In this document: positions 1 to 10,208 of the stretch, piece after piece
How positions within the stretch are numbered: the first letter of the stretch is position 1
Layout: each line of letters opens with the position of its first letter
Assembly (NCBI GenBank): GCA_958295665.1
Contig: OY282558.1
Span: forward strand, 134,748,326 to 134,812,325
From: Tipula vernalis
Taxonomy: Eukaryota; Arthropoda; Insecta; Diptera; Tipulidae
Direction: 5' to 3'
DNA length: 64,000 nt
The notes under the pieces: model-generated
Seen by the model: only the letters and a program-made list of their open reading frames with translations
Database searches by the model: none
Told to the model about the DNA's origin: nothing
Made by a program: the position numbers and the translations under genes

Positions 1-654
1 TATTTCACAAAATCATAAACTTGACTCAATATTTTATCAGTTTTCGTTGCCTCCTCTATTTTCTCGAAGTTAACAGGAATTTTATCGGAAAAAATTAAAT
101 AATTTATTAAATCTACTTCTATATTTGTTGATAGCTGATTGGGTAAACGCGATAAAGCGTCAACATTTCCCATTTTATTACCAGGTCTATATTCAGTTTG
201 ATAATCATACATTGACAATATGACTGCCCATCTCTGCAATCTTGCTACTGCTACTGATGGTGTAGATTTTTTCGGATTGAATATTTCTCTTAATGCTTGG
301 TGGTCACTATATATTTTGAATGGTAATCCAAAAATATATTTATGAAATTTTTTCACTGCATACATGATTGCCAGTGCTTCTCTGTGAAGCTGCGAATAAT
401 TTTGCTCTGCGGTTGACAATGTACAAGATGCAAAAAATACTGGTTTTTCTTGTCCATTTACTATGTGCGATAAAACTGCCCCCACTCCGTATGGACTTGC
501 ATCTGCTGCTATGACTATGGGTTTTTCAGGATCATACATTTCTAGCAAATTATTACGGAGGATTAATTGTTTTGAACATTCGAAACATTTTTAACTAGAT
601 TCGGTCCATTCGAATTTTACATCCTTTTTCAATAAGTGATATAAAACACGCACT
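1..654 (-). pseudogene. RNase H part of Mag-like Ty3 pol, frameshifted
   Basis: The minus strand continues the pol gene that stops at 655. After the TAG a one-base shift of frame restores a protein typical of the Ty3 RNase H domain. Visible motifs are ADASPYGVGAVLSH near 480-515, SDHQALREIF near 290-315, and GNVDALSRLP near 140-170, the usual end of the RNase H/tether region. RNase H removes the RNA strand of the cDNA hybrid. The integrase and the 3' LTR would lie to the left of position 1, so the element is cut by the window edge. The frameshift shows that this copy is dead. Confidence 0.85.
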
Positions 655-2721
655 CTATATAGATAAGTTAGGAATAAATCTTCCATAATAGCTTAGTAAC
701 CCAAGATATGCTTGTAATTGACTTATAGACTTAGGAATCGAAGCGTTCACTATAGCTGTAATTTTTTCGGGGTTTGGACTAATGCCTAGCTCTGAAATTA
801 CATGACCTAGATAACTAACTTTTTTCTCTAATACTTTAGATTTCTCTAAATTTATTTTTACTTTGTATTCGTTCAAACGACTTAAGACTTTGTGAAGATT
901 AGATTCGCAATCATGCTTGGTTTTATCACCAATTAAAATATCATCAAGATAGCAAGACACATTATTAAGACCTGATAAAATTTGATCCATAATTGACTGG
1001 AAGATAGCTGGAGCAGTTTTTAGACCAAAAGGTAAACGAGTATAACGGAACAACCTTTTATGCGTGTTTATTGTTAGTAATTCACGAGAAGATTCTGACA
1101 CTATAAGTTGTTGGTAGGCTCCACTTAGATCAATCACACAGAAATAAGTACATTTAGCTAAACTAGCAAATATGTCATCAATTCTTGGAATTGGATAATG
1201 CTCAGACTTTAAGAACTTATTTATGGTCACTTTAAAATCGACACAAATGCGAACAGATTTATTAGGTTTCACTACCACAACTATTGGACTTGCCCACTTA
1301 GCATATTTAACAGGTTCAATAATGTTCTTTTTTAATAACCGTTCTAGTTCTTTTTCGACTTCTACTCTAATCTTAAATGGTACTGAATAGGCACAATGGA
1401 ATATAGGCTTGACTTCCTCTTCCAATAAAATCTCTATGCTATAATTCTCAATCGGATGGTCATACTCGGGATTAGGTATAATATTTGGATATTGCAAAAA
1501 AATATTTTTATTTAAATGGTTCGTAATTGTATTTACCGTTTGTGTCCGAAAGCTTGACTCCTCAAAAAATTGTTTCCATTCCGGTTTTAAAACAATCAAC
1601 CAAGACCGTCCAATTAATGGATTAAAATCTTTTATTGCATCTATCACGACCAATTCCAGTTTGTACTCCTCATCAATATGCTCGACCGTTACGTTTATTT
1701 TCCCAAGAATTTTAATTGATTCACCTGTAACAGTAGCAAATTTATTATTATAATCTCGAATTTCTAAATGACTAAATGATTTCTGGTACTTATCTATTGA
1801 AATCACGGTAACACATGCGCCAGTATCAACTTCCATTGCCATGAGTTTACCTTCTACACTTAACTGCATTATGCATGGCTGATCAACTTGTTTGAGTGCA
1901 TTGATAATTTTTACTCTGTTTTTGCAAACAATTGCTGTATGTCCGTACCGATTACACTGGAAACACCGTTTAGCTGAATATTGATTTGGATTATGATTCT
2001 TTACTCTACATCTTGAACATAGATGCTTAGTATACGAATTTCCTCTATAACTATGACTCGAACTGCGACTTGAATTTGGACTTGGACTTCTGTTACTAAT
2101 GTTTGACTGACCTTGACTTCTAGACTGACTTCTACTTCGTTGATAGTTTATTGGTTTACTAACTTTTGACTGACTTTGGCTATAACTGTTGATCGACAAT
2201 TGTGATTGTGACGACTTATGAATGGCTTTTGTCTCCTTTGCCGACATCTCCATATTTAGGGCTAACTCACAATACGTCGAAATAGTTTCATCTGCTTTAC
2301 TTAATAATTCTTGTTGAATTGAACTCGACCTTAAACCCACTATAAATTTATCGGATAGTGCTTCATCCAAATAATTTCCATATTTGCAGGATTGCGCTAA
2401 ACTTTTTAGCTTGACTATGAAACTGGTAATTGTTTCACCATCTTCTTGTACCGCTTGCATGAACTTGAACCGTTCGATACGTTTATTAATTTTCGGTGCA
2501 AAATGAGCCGTTAACATTTGGACAATTTCAACATATTTTAATTCCTTTGGGGACTTAGGAATTGAAAGCGACTTCATAATGGCATATATTTCCGGTCCAG
2601 CAAGAATTATAAAATAATCCGCTTTTGTTTGATCGTCCGTTATTTGGTTGACCTTTAAGAAATTCGCCATGCGTTCCTCGTAGTCGACAAAATTTCCGTA
2701 ATCAACCACAAAATGCTCCAT
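655..2721 (-). CDS. Gag-protease-reverse transcriptase of a Mag-like Ty3/Gypsy element
   Basis: One 688-aa frame fuses Gag and Pol. Residues 1-170 are a capsid-like Gag and 190-230 are Ser/Arg-rich. Two zinc knuckles follow: C235-C238-H243 with the last Cys replaced by Tyr, and an intact CX2CX4HX4C at 253-266. The aspartic protease motif DTGA is at 299-302. Reverse transcriptase covers about 430-688, with VIDLSGAYQQL (motif A) and YLDD at 591-594. The Gag-Pol fusion, the double knuckle and the leader primer site suggest the Mag clade; this is inference. The frame ends at a TAG before the RNase H domain because of a frameshift, so it is a broken pol and not a complete polyprotein. The Met start at 2721 fits the Gag start, with leader sequence behind it. 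Confidence 0.85.
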   Translation of the reverse strand: MEHFVVDYGNFVDYEERMANFLKVNQITDDQTKADYFIILAGPEIYAIMKSLSIPKSPKELKYVEIVQMLTAHFAPKINKRIERFKFMQAVQEDGETITSFIVKLKSLAQSCKYGNYLDEALSDKFIVGLRSSSIQQELLSKADETISTYCELALNMEMSAKETKAIHKSSQSQLSINSYSQSQSKVSKPINYQRSRSQSRSQGQSNISNRSPSPNSSRSSSHSYRGNSYTKHLCSRCRVKNHNPNQYSAKRCFQCNRYGHTAIVCKNRVKIINALKQVDQPCIMQLSVEGKLMAMEVDTGACVTVISIDKYQKSFSHLEIRDYNNKFATVTGESIKILGKINVTVEHIDEEYKLELVVIDAIKDFNPLIGRSWLIVLKPEWKQFFEESSFRTQTVNTITNHLNKNIFLQYPNIIPNPEYDHPIENYSIEILLEEEVKPIFHCAYSVPFKIRVEVEKELERLLKKNIIEPVKYAKWASPIVVVVKPNKSVRICVDFKVTINKFLKSEHYPIPRIDDIFASLAKCTYFCVIDLSGAYQQLIVSESSRELLTINTHKRLFRYTRLPFGLKTAPAIFQSIMDQILSGLNNVSCYLDDILIGDKTKHDCESNLHKVLSRLNEYKVKINLEKSKVLEKKVSYLGHVISELGISPNPEKITAIVNASIPKSISQLQAYLGLLSYYGRFIPNLSI

Positions 2722-2954
2722 CGTTCAGATTATCGCGATATTTTCCTCAATTACTTGTTTTACCGTGGCTTTGTCTGGATCAAAATCGACACTTTTGTTT
2801 TCACTTCCACTTAACGTATTTGCAGTTACTTCACTGCCGCGTTTTTTTTATATTTACTGTTAATTTATTATCACCCATACACGTTACGCGTATTTATTGT
2901 GTAATACACTATAATTTGTATCCACTCTATAACCTTCAAACGCGATACTATGTA
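2722..2954 (-). other. Untranslated leader of the Mag-like element, distal part
   Basis: This non-coding stretch lies between the Gag start and the Tigger insertion. The rest of the leader resumes at 5472, beyond the inserted element, and reaches the primer binding site near 5517-5535. The TA at 2953-2954 is one copy of the Tigger target duplication. Confidence 0.6.
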
Positions 2955-2984
2955 CAGTGAAAATCCTGAGAGCCGTAGATCCTA
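2955..2984 (+). repeat. Left terminal inverted repeat of the Tigger element
   Basis: The repeat starts CAGTGAAAATCCTGAGAGCC. Its partner at the right end reads CAGTGAAACTCCTCTGAGCC on the opposite strand. The mismatches fall in the AATCCTGA/ACTCCTCT stretch. Confidence 0.88.
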
Positions 2985-3568
2985 TATAGCGTAAACTCCT
3001 TAAAGCCGGAAAAAAAATCCCCAACCACAAGTTTTGTATGAAAAAGGAATCCTATATGCCGTAATATCCTCAGTCCCGTACGTAACACCACTTTTCATGT
3101 TTTTGGAATAAATGTTCATATAAATCGGATCCTCAGAGCCGGAATATTTTTATCGATGAAACAGGCTGAATGTATTTTATCTTTTTCTCAACAATCTATG
3201 TATGCATATATTTTTGTTCTGCTTTTTTTGCAACGTATTTATACAGATAGATTTCTCACTCACGATTTAACATACTGTTTCATTGTTTTGGTTGGTTTTA
3301 TGAATTCCATGAATCAACGATATTGTACATATGTACGTCTCATCAGTAGTGAACAGTTGAACACTGTAGATATGTACATATCATAAATAAATGCGTGAGA
3401 GAGATCATCATTTATTCATGATGATTGTTGAACATAATAAATTATGTAACTGTACATACACATGTATCTCAGTCTTAGCTATGCTAGTTTATTCTACTGT
3501 ACTATCAGGTGTGATTGTAACGACATTAAAAGTGAAAATTTTTTTTGTGTAAAAGTGCATATGTACAG

Positions 3569-3654
3569 GTATGTAAAATTTAAAATTTATTTAATTTTTT
3601 ATAAAAATTCGTTTAAATAAATAATCGTTAATAACGTGTTTATATTTTTCTTAG
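3569..3654 (+). other. Probable 5' UTR intron of the Tigger transposase gene
   Basis: A strong donor (ACAG|GTATGT) at 3569 and an acceptor after a pyrimidine-rich tract (TTTTTCTTAG) ending at 3654 bound 86 bases. The acceptor lies five bases before the ATG at 3660. This favours 3660 over the upstream in-frame ATG at 3636, whose extra residues (MFIFFLAV) would be intron-encoded. Inferred from splice signals only. Confidence 0.5.
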
Positions 3655-3659
3655 CTGTG

Positions 3660-5219
3660 ATGGGTGATTCAATGAAAAAAGTAAACAAAAAACTGAACAA
3701 CTTGACTTTAAAACAAAAGTTTAATGTAATTTTAATGTACGAAGCGGGGAAAACAGTGAAAAAAATTGCCGAACTATTTAAATGCGGCACCACACAAATT
3801 TATGTGTGCATTAAAGAAAAAAATGTGATCCGGGAGCGGTATTTAGCTTCAAGTAAACCACTACAGGCAGCCAAAAAGATGCGCGCTTCCAATAATGAAG
3901 AACTCAATCAAATAGTGTTCGAGTGGTTCGGCAAAGCAAGGGCTAAAAACTTTCCAATTTCTGGACCTATATTACAATCTAAGGCTTTGGAAATCGCCAA
4001 AGGATTAAGCATGCACGATTTTAAGGCATCCAATGGCTGGTTGCGCAGTTTCAAAAAGAATTTTGGAGTTGCATTCAAGCAGATTTCTGGCGAGGAAAAT
4101 GACGTAGACGAAAATATCACAGCACTATGGAAAACCAAGTTGGCCGACATTTGTGATGGTTTCGAGCCCAGAGACATTGGCAACTGTGACGAAACCGCAT
4201 TATTTTTTCGCGCATTACCGAACAAAACTTTAACCCTTAAAGGCGAAAAATGTTCTGGAGGAAAGCTGGCCAAAGACAGGATGACTGTCATGCTAACTGT
4301 CTTTGGAGATGGAACTTTATTGAAGCCATTAGTTATCGGAAAATCGTTAAAGCCGCGGTGCTTCAAAAACCTGGATGTATCAAAGCTAGGGGTATCATAT
4401 TACGCAAACAAAAATGCATGGATGACCGGCAACATATTTCATAAATACTTATATGAACTGAACCAAAAAATGGCACAACAAAACCGAAAAATCATCTTAT
4501 TTCTCGATAATGCATCTTCTCACACAAATATGGAGTTCTCCAACATCAGATTGGAATTTTTTCCACCTAATTGCACCTCGAAATTACAACCACTGGACAA
4601 TGGGGTTATTGCAACGTTAAAAATGCATTACCGAAAGTTTCTGATGCAACATTTGCTTTTTGAAATGGAAGTCTGCGACTCAATTACGGATTTGGCAAAA
4701 CGCATTACGATTTTGGATGGGATCAATTTTCTTAAAGTCGCACAAAACGAAATTCGTAAGGAAACCATAAGGAAATGTTTTATAAATTGTGGATTCAATT
4801 TTCAGTGTACTATAACTGACAACGAGGTAGCTGGAGGGCCCTCGATCATGGCCGAAATCCAAAATCTTATTGTATCAGCATATGGATCCCCGATTTGCAG
4901 CGCCGTTGATTTGGTCCGTGTTGATGAAAGCGTGGAAATCGAGTCGCCCTCAATCGAAATCCAGACTTTAATTGAAGAGTACCGATCATCGAACAATGAC
5001 AGTGAAGGTCATCAACAATCTGATGACGAAGTGGATGACCCAATCGTCACAAAATCTGAAGCAGCTAAGAGTTTGAACATCATAGAGCAATTTGCTCGAC
5101 AAATAGGGGCGAACGATTTTTATGATAAAGTCTGTTCATTGAAAACCGAGTTTGTTCGCATGGAAAATACAAAGGCTTGCACTCAAAAAAAAATATCGAA
5201 TTTTTTTTCAAAAATTTAA
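3660..5219 (+). CDS. Tigger/pogo transposase, 519 aa, intact
   Basis: Cut-and-paste transposase with an N-terminal CENP-B/psq helix-turn-helix (about residues 10-60), a second CENP-B-type DNA-binding region (about 75-140) and a DDE_1 catalytic core (about 160-330). The probable catalytic acids are D177 in GNCDETALFF, D283 in FLDNASSH and D313 in LQPLDNG, the DDxD pattern of pogo/Tigger. The acidic tail (440-460) and the C-terminal KKISNFFSK resemble tails of Tigger proteins. There are no stops or frameshifts over the full expected length. The protein would act in the nucleus on the element's own inverted repeats. The alternative start at 3636 is less likely because of the splice acceptor at 3654. 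A domesticated gene is possible but unlikely, because TIRs and a TA duplication are present. Confidence 0.92.
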   Translation: MGDSMKKVNKKLNNLTLKQKFNVILMYEAGKTVKKIAELFKCGTTQIYVCIKEKNVIRERYLASSKPLQAAKKMRASNNEELNQIVFEWFGKARAKNFPISGPILQSKALEIAKGLSMHDFKASNGWLRSFKKNFGVAFKQISGEENDVDENITALWKTKLADICDGFEPRDIGNCDETALFFRALPNKTLTLKGEKCSGGKLAKDRMTVMLTVFGDGTLLKPLVIGKSLKPRCFKNLDVSKLGVSYYANKNAWMTGNIFHKYLYELNQKMAQQNRKIILFLDNASSHTNMEFSNIRLEFFPPNCTSKLQPLDNGVIATLKMHYRKFLMQHLLFEMEVCDSITDLAKRITILDGINFLKVAQNEIRKETIRKCFINCGFNFQCTITDNEVAGGPSIMAEIQNLIVSAYGSPICSAVDLVRVDESVEIESPSIEIQTLIEEYRSSNNDSEGHQQSDDEVDDPIVTKSEAAKSLNIIEQFARQIGANDFYDKVCSLKTEFVRMENTKACTQKKISNFFSKI

Positions 5220-5439
5220 TGTATGTAATTTAATTTTAATTATATATGTACATATTATCCATTAGACGATAATAGTATATCAAAACATGTGATCTGAATT
5301 CATTGAATAAAGTAAAATACATACATATATGTATATAATTACATAAACTTAATTTAATTTTTACATATGTATACATTTTTTTTTTAAATATGCCTGAATG
5401 CCGTAAAAGTCTTCTGAGCCGTAAACTGTTCGCGGTCCC

Positions 5440-5469
5440 GTGGGATTACGGCTCAGAGGAGTTTCACTG
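5440..5469 (-). repeat. Right terminal inverted repeat of the Tigger element
   Basis: This is the inverted partner of 2955-2984, followed directly by the second TA. A further GAGCCGTAA motif sits just inside at about 5417-5425. Confidence 0.88.
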
Positions 5470-5471
5470 TA

Positions 5472-5536
5472 CTCCGGTATATCGTTTCTGTACGCACTTA
5501 TTAACAATAATTTTTTCTTTACCTCGTCGCCAAATT
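5472..5536 (-). other. Leader and tRNA primer binding site of the Mag-like element
   Basis: Read on the minus strand, TTTGGCGACGAGGTAAAG follows directly after an LTR-like end (GTACATAACA). TGGCGAC-type primer sites just after the 5' LTR are usual in Ty3 elements. This joins the LTR on the right to the gag-pol on the left across the Tigger insertion. Confidence 0.65.
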
Positions 5537-5900
5537 TGTTATGTACTTTGATTACTTCTCAAATGATTTCAACACGACCACTTTATTTATGACAATTTAT
5601 TTATTGTATATTGAAAGTCTGTACTTGTTGACTGACTGCCCAAAGAATCATCATGCTTTTTGTTATAACATTATTCATTATTTTATATTATAATACAAGT
5701 ATTTAAATATCTCTTAAATTAGGGGTTTCCAATATTTTATTATAATACATTTCACATACCTCAGATCATAAGGTTACAGTTATGGAATGTTTATTCCATT
5801 CTTAAGTCACTATGCACTTTGCACTAAAATTTCCCGAACATGACACCACGCATAACTACTATGTAAGAAAATATTCGAGCACGTATTTAAGCAACACTTT
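5537..5900 (-). repeat. 5' LTR of the Mag-like element, outer edge uncertain
   Basis: The inner edge is set by TGTTATGTAC at 5537, directly next to the primer site. The outer edge is not visible because the other LTR is outside the window; an integrase scrap of another element begins near 5907. The sequence is AT-rich and non-coding. Confidence 0.45.
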
Positions 5901-5906
5901 TGTACA

Positions 5907-6068
5907 CTACACAACTTTCATCCGAAATGACCGGTTCACTCTTTCAGAGGCAATTACTTGTGCTGAATATTTAGGGGTAAAATCCAAAAGATCCTTGAAG
6001 AGATTCGATTCAAATTGAACTCCATTATCGGTAAGAACCAATTCTGGAACTCCAAAGATGTGAAAAAT
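5907..6068 (-). pseudogene. Integrase core fragment of an LTR retrotransposon
   Basis: The minus strand encodes FHIFGVPELVLTDNGVQFES followed by a degenerate ASERVNRS segment, the integrase core around its second catalytic Asp. Such cores insert retroelement cDNA. The fragment starts abruptly where LINE sequence ends near 6069 and is cut off after about 50 residues. Family not resolved. Confidence 0.7.
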
Positions 6069-7098
6069 TTTAATTTCCGCAGACTCTTGAATTTTGCCAC
6101 AGTATAGTCTCCAAGAGCTATTCTTTGCACTTCTCAATTGATATTTGTAAATTTTGAGGACTTCCTTATAGGAGTCCCAGTCTACATCAGTTTTTGTTTT
6201 CCGTGCTGTTTTGAAGAGTCTTTGCATTTTCGACATGTTTGTTGAATCTCCTTGGACCACCAGGATGGCCGAGATTTACCACTAGGCCTGCTAAGGTGAC
6301 TAGAGCCCAGTATCGCTTTATTAAATGCGCTGGATAACTCGTCCATCAAGACATCGAGCTCTTTCGTAGTTTTTTGAGGTTTTGGCAGCGGAACTGGTAG
6401 TGGATTCAAGCGAAAGAAGTCAATTCCATTTCAAATTAAACATAACAATGATCATAAAAGGAGTTGGGTGGACCTCCGACACACTCCAGTTAAATAGACT
6501 AATCGTCAGAAAGCTTGAGACAAGAGTAGCATCCAAAACCTCTTCTATTACTAGTTATAAAGGTCGGCTTATTGCCTTATAAGCCTTTTCTCGATATATG
6601 AAAATTAGTACTAAAAATGTAATTAAGGAGTAACCCACCTTGTTCATTTGTGCCCGTACTTCCCCAGATCATGTGATGAGCATTTGCATCACTCCCAAAG
6701 ATGACTCCAACCTTGCGCCTCTGAGCCTCCAAGAATAGCTAACCTAAACGATTGGTGGAGTATCCACTTCATCATAAGCTAAGTAAGCTGATACTAGCCA
6801 GAGATTTCGTTTATCGACCTCAACGCTGACCGCTGCTACATCTCTATTACTGAAATTAGATAGCAGAAAACAACTTATGTTATTTTTAATGAGAATGTAC
6901 GGCCGAACCTTACCTTCTTTGTTTGCGTGCATTAATCTGTAATAGGGAGTCTTGAGCCCAAGTACCCGGTCTTCGGTGACCCATGGTTTCTGGATCAAGA
7001 CGACATCTGTCGCTTCTTTCCCAATTTTTAAAATTAGGGCAGCTAATGCTGTCTTAGAGTGGTGGAGTTTGACTTGCAGAAATATCAGTATCATCTCT
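6069..7098 (-). pseudogene. LOA/I-type LINE: endonuclease and linker fragments
   Basis: 6744-7094 encodes the N-terminal half of an APE-type endonuclease (LQVKLHHSKTALAALILKIG, then VVLIQKPW where functional enzymes have Glu-Pro, here Lys-Pro). A frameshift follows, and about 6640-6745 holds SDANAHHMIWGS, a conserved endonuclease motif. 6093-6409 gives the linker before RT (RPSWWSKEIQQ, YKEVLKIYKYQLRSAKNSSW). The endonuclease nicks target DNA to prime reverse transcription. RT is missing. The same architecture at 13.1-13.8 kb is a related but distinct family. Confidence 0.8.
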
Positions 7099-9013
7099 GC
7101 AGCCTCTTCTCCACCACAGTAACATCAAAGTTGCATCTCCGCATCTCCGCAGTTGACATCTCCGTATCCGTGGAGAGTGTTTCCGCTTGGCTGGCTACCT
7201 CCGCGCACGCAGATGAGATATCAAGCACAGCAGTAGTTTCTGAAGATGACTTCGGAGCCTACGGCTTGTCCGCGTCCTTCTTTTACACCTTGAGTGTGAC
7301 TGCACTGAAACCATAGTTGATTAAACCGTGGGTTTTTCCAGTACAGTCAGTGACTCCCTGTTTAAGATGATAACAGCTGACCTATAGTCAGAGCACTTGT
7401 GGAAGTTGCATGTTACGGTGCTGGCCGCAAGTGCCAACTTTAATCTCCCGAGTAACTTCACACTTGACCACCTGTGAGACCTATACCTGTTACCGACTTA
7501 TAACCGATATTTGCAGCAATTGCCAAATTTGCAACTACCGATGCCGTCTGCTGTTAAGAAATCAAACCACACTTAGACGGTTTAATGCAAGTTACACCAC
7601 CGGGACTCAGGTAATACTACATAAAGAAAACCACTTTTCATCTTCAAAAAGTCCATCAATTCCAAAACCAATATTTGCAACGTATTTCATAGATGTCTCT
7701 ACTTTAGAATATAATAAACAAAACCTCATTCTAAGTGAATAAAATCAAGAGAAGGCGTCTTGGGACCAATATCTATAGGAGATACAAATCTTCGCTGACG
7801 GCAAGTGGATATAATTGAATTTGGTTTATTGTAAGCATCTACTCTTTTGTGAATCGGGTAGAAGCTTATTCTTTTTGAGATTTTTTAACCTTAATTAGTT
7901 AGACATAAATTGAAATTTGGTAAACAGTTTCGTGCTTTCAGCGTTTATATGTTTGTCTTATATTTTAAGCTATTTGAAATTGGTAAACATTTCAGAATGT
8001 TCGACGGAAATTTTCGTGTTTAGAGGTAATAAAAATTAGTATTTAGATATAAGCCCGATTGTCCGGAACTAAATATCAGACAATTTTTGCCCGTGAACCA
8101 TAAGCTTTCGGATGATTAAAATAAAAAGTATCTCAAAAAAAAACTTTTGTAAGCTACTAAATTTGGTTGTAGTATAATTCTATATGTATTTGAAATTGGA
8201 TTTAATTTTCATACCTAATTTTGTGAACTCAAATTTTTTATTTTCCAAAATTTTTAAAAATTTCCCGACGAAGAAAATCCTAAATGAAAATATTTTACCA
8301 GCCAAACACACAAATTTTCGCAAAACTTAAATCATTGAAATGATGAACACTATATCATTGCCAAACCGCTTTATGCTGCAGCATATTGACAATATGATGT
8401 TATATTATAATCATAAAACATATTTTTGTTTTATTCGATCATGCATAATCGATTTTTGAACGTAATTCATATACACAAATATGATGTAACAATCATAATC
8501 ATAATAAATAGATATTTGCAGCAGTCGAACAAAAATCGAATGAATTCATTCATTGTATATATGTACTCGTATACTTATATTGTGTGTCAATAAATTGATG
8601 TCACATTAAATTCCAAAATGAAAATAAAAAATCATATACGTACATACTCTACATATGTACATAAATCATATGTCACTGATTGAATTTTTTTTTTTTTTTT
8701 TTTTTTTGGTATGGTGTTGTTGATGTTGTATTATGTTGAGCGCGTAAATGACATTGATTATCCGAAAATATAAATAAATTAATGTCTGTATGTCACAAAC
8801 AAGTCAAAATTGTACCACACACCCACACAACACTTTTTTGATTTGTTTTTTTATTTTGTAATCTCAAATTGATACGTGACTGGAAATTTTTTTTTTGTCG
8901 CACATAGGAAAAATCAAAATGAAATTAATTTTAATTTGTCGCCTATCGCTACTCTCAAAATCATTAATTTTCATGTTTTTTTTTTTTTGGTTTTTCTTTG
9001 TATATCGTTACAG
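7099..9013. other. Mostly non-coding DNA; possible LINE ORF1 scrap at 7100-7320
   Basis: On the minus strand 7100-7260 has a short open stretch (VLDISSACAEVASQAETL) just upstream of the LINE endonuclease, possibly an ORF1 or 5' remnant; weak. From about 7750 on the DNA is AT-rich with no recognisable gene. A poly-T tract lies at 8686-8707. The left flank of the exon at 9014 looks like intron. Confidence 0.4.
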
Positions 9014-9119
9014 AAATATGTGGACACGTTTACTCCCGCTGGACCTGAAAGATCATTACACAGCTGTATTGGGAATATCAAAGGCAACAAAACTTGATGA
9101 AGGCATATATACATGTCAG
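9014..9119 (+). CDS. Internal exon of a host immunoglobulin-domain protein
   Basis: A 106-base exon lies between a pyrimidine-rich acceptor (ATATCGTTACAG|AA) and a consensus donor (CAG|GTATGT). It has one leading base that completes a split codon, then 35 uninterrupted codons. The end, LGISKATKLDEGIYTCQ, matches the E-F region of an Ig domain: the acidic residue before Gly-x-Tyr-x-Cys carries the second disulphide Cys. The partner Cys must lie in an upstream exon. The product is probably an extracellular part of a receptor or adhesion protein; the gene is not identified. No other exon of it is recognised here, so the surrounding repeats may be its introns. Codon use and lack of repeat relatives in the window favour a host gene. 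Confidence 0.6.
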
Positions 9120-9170
9120 GTATGTGTTTTGGATACAAATAATACATTGATTTATTATTTAATGTTACGA

Positions 9171-9212
9171 TGTCGTTGTCGTTGTCGTTGTTGTCGTTGT
9201 TGTCGTCGTTGA
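9171..9212. repeat. (GTCGTT/GTT)n microsatellite
   Basis: An imperfect trinucleotide run of GTC and GTT units starts about 50 bases downstream of the splice donor at 9120, hence intronic if the exon is real. Confidence 0.85.
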
Positions 9213-9239
9213 CGGCGGCATCGAAACACATGGGAAAAT

Positions 9240-10200
9240 TCTAATTTATTTGGTGTCTTATCAATTTATCTATAGACTATTTATATAAGAAGGTGTGCAC
9301 GTATTTGTATGTGTTTGTGATAAAAATGAATTGATACAATTTTTGGTTATTTGTTGTTAGCTACGAATATACATGAATATGAGAGGAGTATGAAGCTTTT
9401 CTAAATTAAAATATTATTCAAATGTGAGTTAAAATTGAAACGCGATTTATTGTTTTATTTTATGATACACAAACGAAGAATGTGGGATGGTTGTTGTAAA
9501 CCTCGATGATGGTACATATTTCCTTATTTTAAATTATTGTAGGCCGATAAAATTATTTATTACTTCTGTAATAAACTCGTTGATTTATGGAGGTAATAAT
9601 AAATTATTTTAAGATATTCATGAGGACTTTTAAAACGAAAGTCAATAAGTTAACAAAGAAGATATTTAACCTTAAGCTTAACAAGTTAAAAACTGAGTAA
9701 AACCTCCCCGACATTTAGAGCTAAGCGTTCTAAGCAAAAAGAACTATTACTCCAACGAGTTATTTAATTAAAATTTGTTTTAAACGTTTTTTTCCAAACT
9801 TTTGAATCAAAGCTTTCTCAAAATCATCAAAGTTCAGTTATTAACAATTATGAAGTTTTTTTAGGTCTCAATAAGTTTTATCGAGATAAAGTATGAAAAA
9901 TATTTAAAATAAGTTCTGTCTGTCAGTTGTCGACACAGACCTACCATTCTATACTCATAATTCGATTGCTAAAGCACCTCCATTTGGTTAAGACTGCAGT
10001 GCTTAGTTGAATTACATTTAGTATATTGCAGCGTTTAGTTCATGACATTATGAGCCAACAAAGGTTTAACGAAGGTTAAAAATTTCAAAGTTTTTTTTAA
10101 GCACTTATTTGATTAGGTTTGTTTTGTGTTTGTGGCGATCAAATCTAGTAATTTATGTATGGTCCAAATCTAGGTTAGGCAATAATGCAACATTATGGAA
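9240..10200. other. AT-rich non-coding DNA
   Basis: No ORF, repeat boundary or RNA gene is recognised. If the exon at 9014-9119 is real, this is probably intron. Confidence 0.5.
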
Positions 10201-10208
10201 TTTATTTT

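Larger units (their letters stand above)
2955..5469 (+). mobile_element. Complete Tigger/pogo-type DNA transposon (2515 bp)
   Basis: The element is bounded by TA on both sides (2953-2954 and 5470-5471). Its terminal inverted repeats start CAGTGAAA and agree at about 20 of 23 positions (2955-2977 and 5447-5469). Short copies of a CCT-N-AGAGCCGTA-like motif recur in the left subterminal region (2960-3145) and near the right end (5398-5460), probably transposase sites. A single open transposase gene fills the centre. TA duplication, CAG ends and a CENP-B-type DDD transposase are hallmarks of the pogo/Tigger group of Tc1/mariner. The element sits in the leader of the Mag-like retroelement and is therefore younger than it. 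Nothing in the sequence rules out that it is still able to move. Confidence 0.92.

Noticed and set aside
7059..7742. Two plus-strand ORFs of 85 and 110 codons
   Set aside because: They are antisense or next to a minus-strand LINE fragment, have no recognisable domain and no supporting splice or start context.
8895..9212. The 105-codon ORF around the Ig exon taken as a whole gene
   Set aside because: Only the 35 codons between the splice sites look like protein; the flanks encode poly-Phe and poly-Arg/Cys from T-rich and GTC-repeat DNA.
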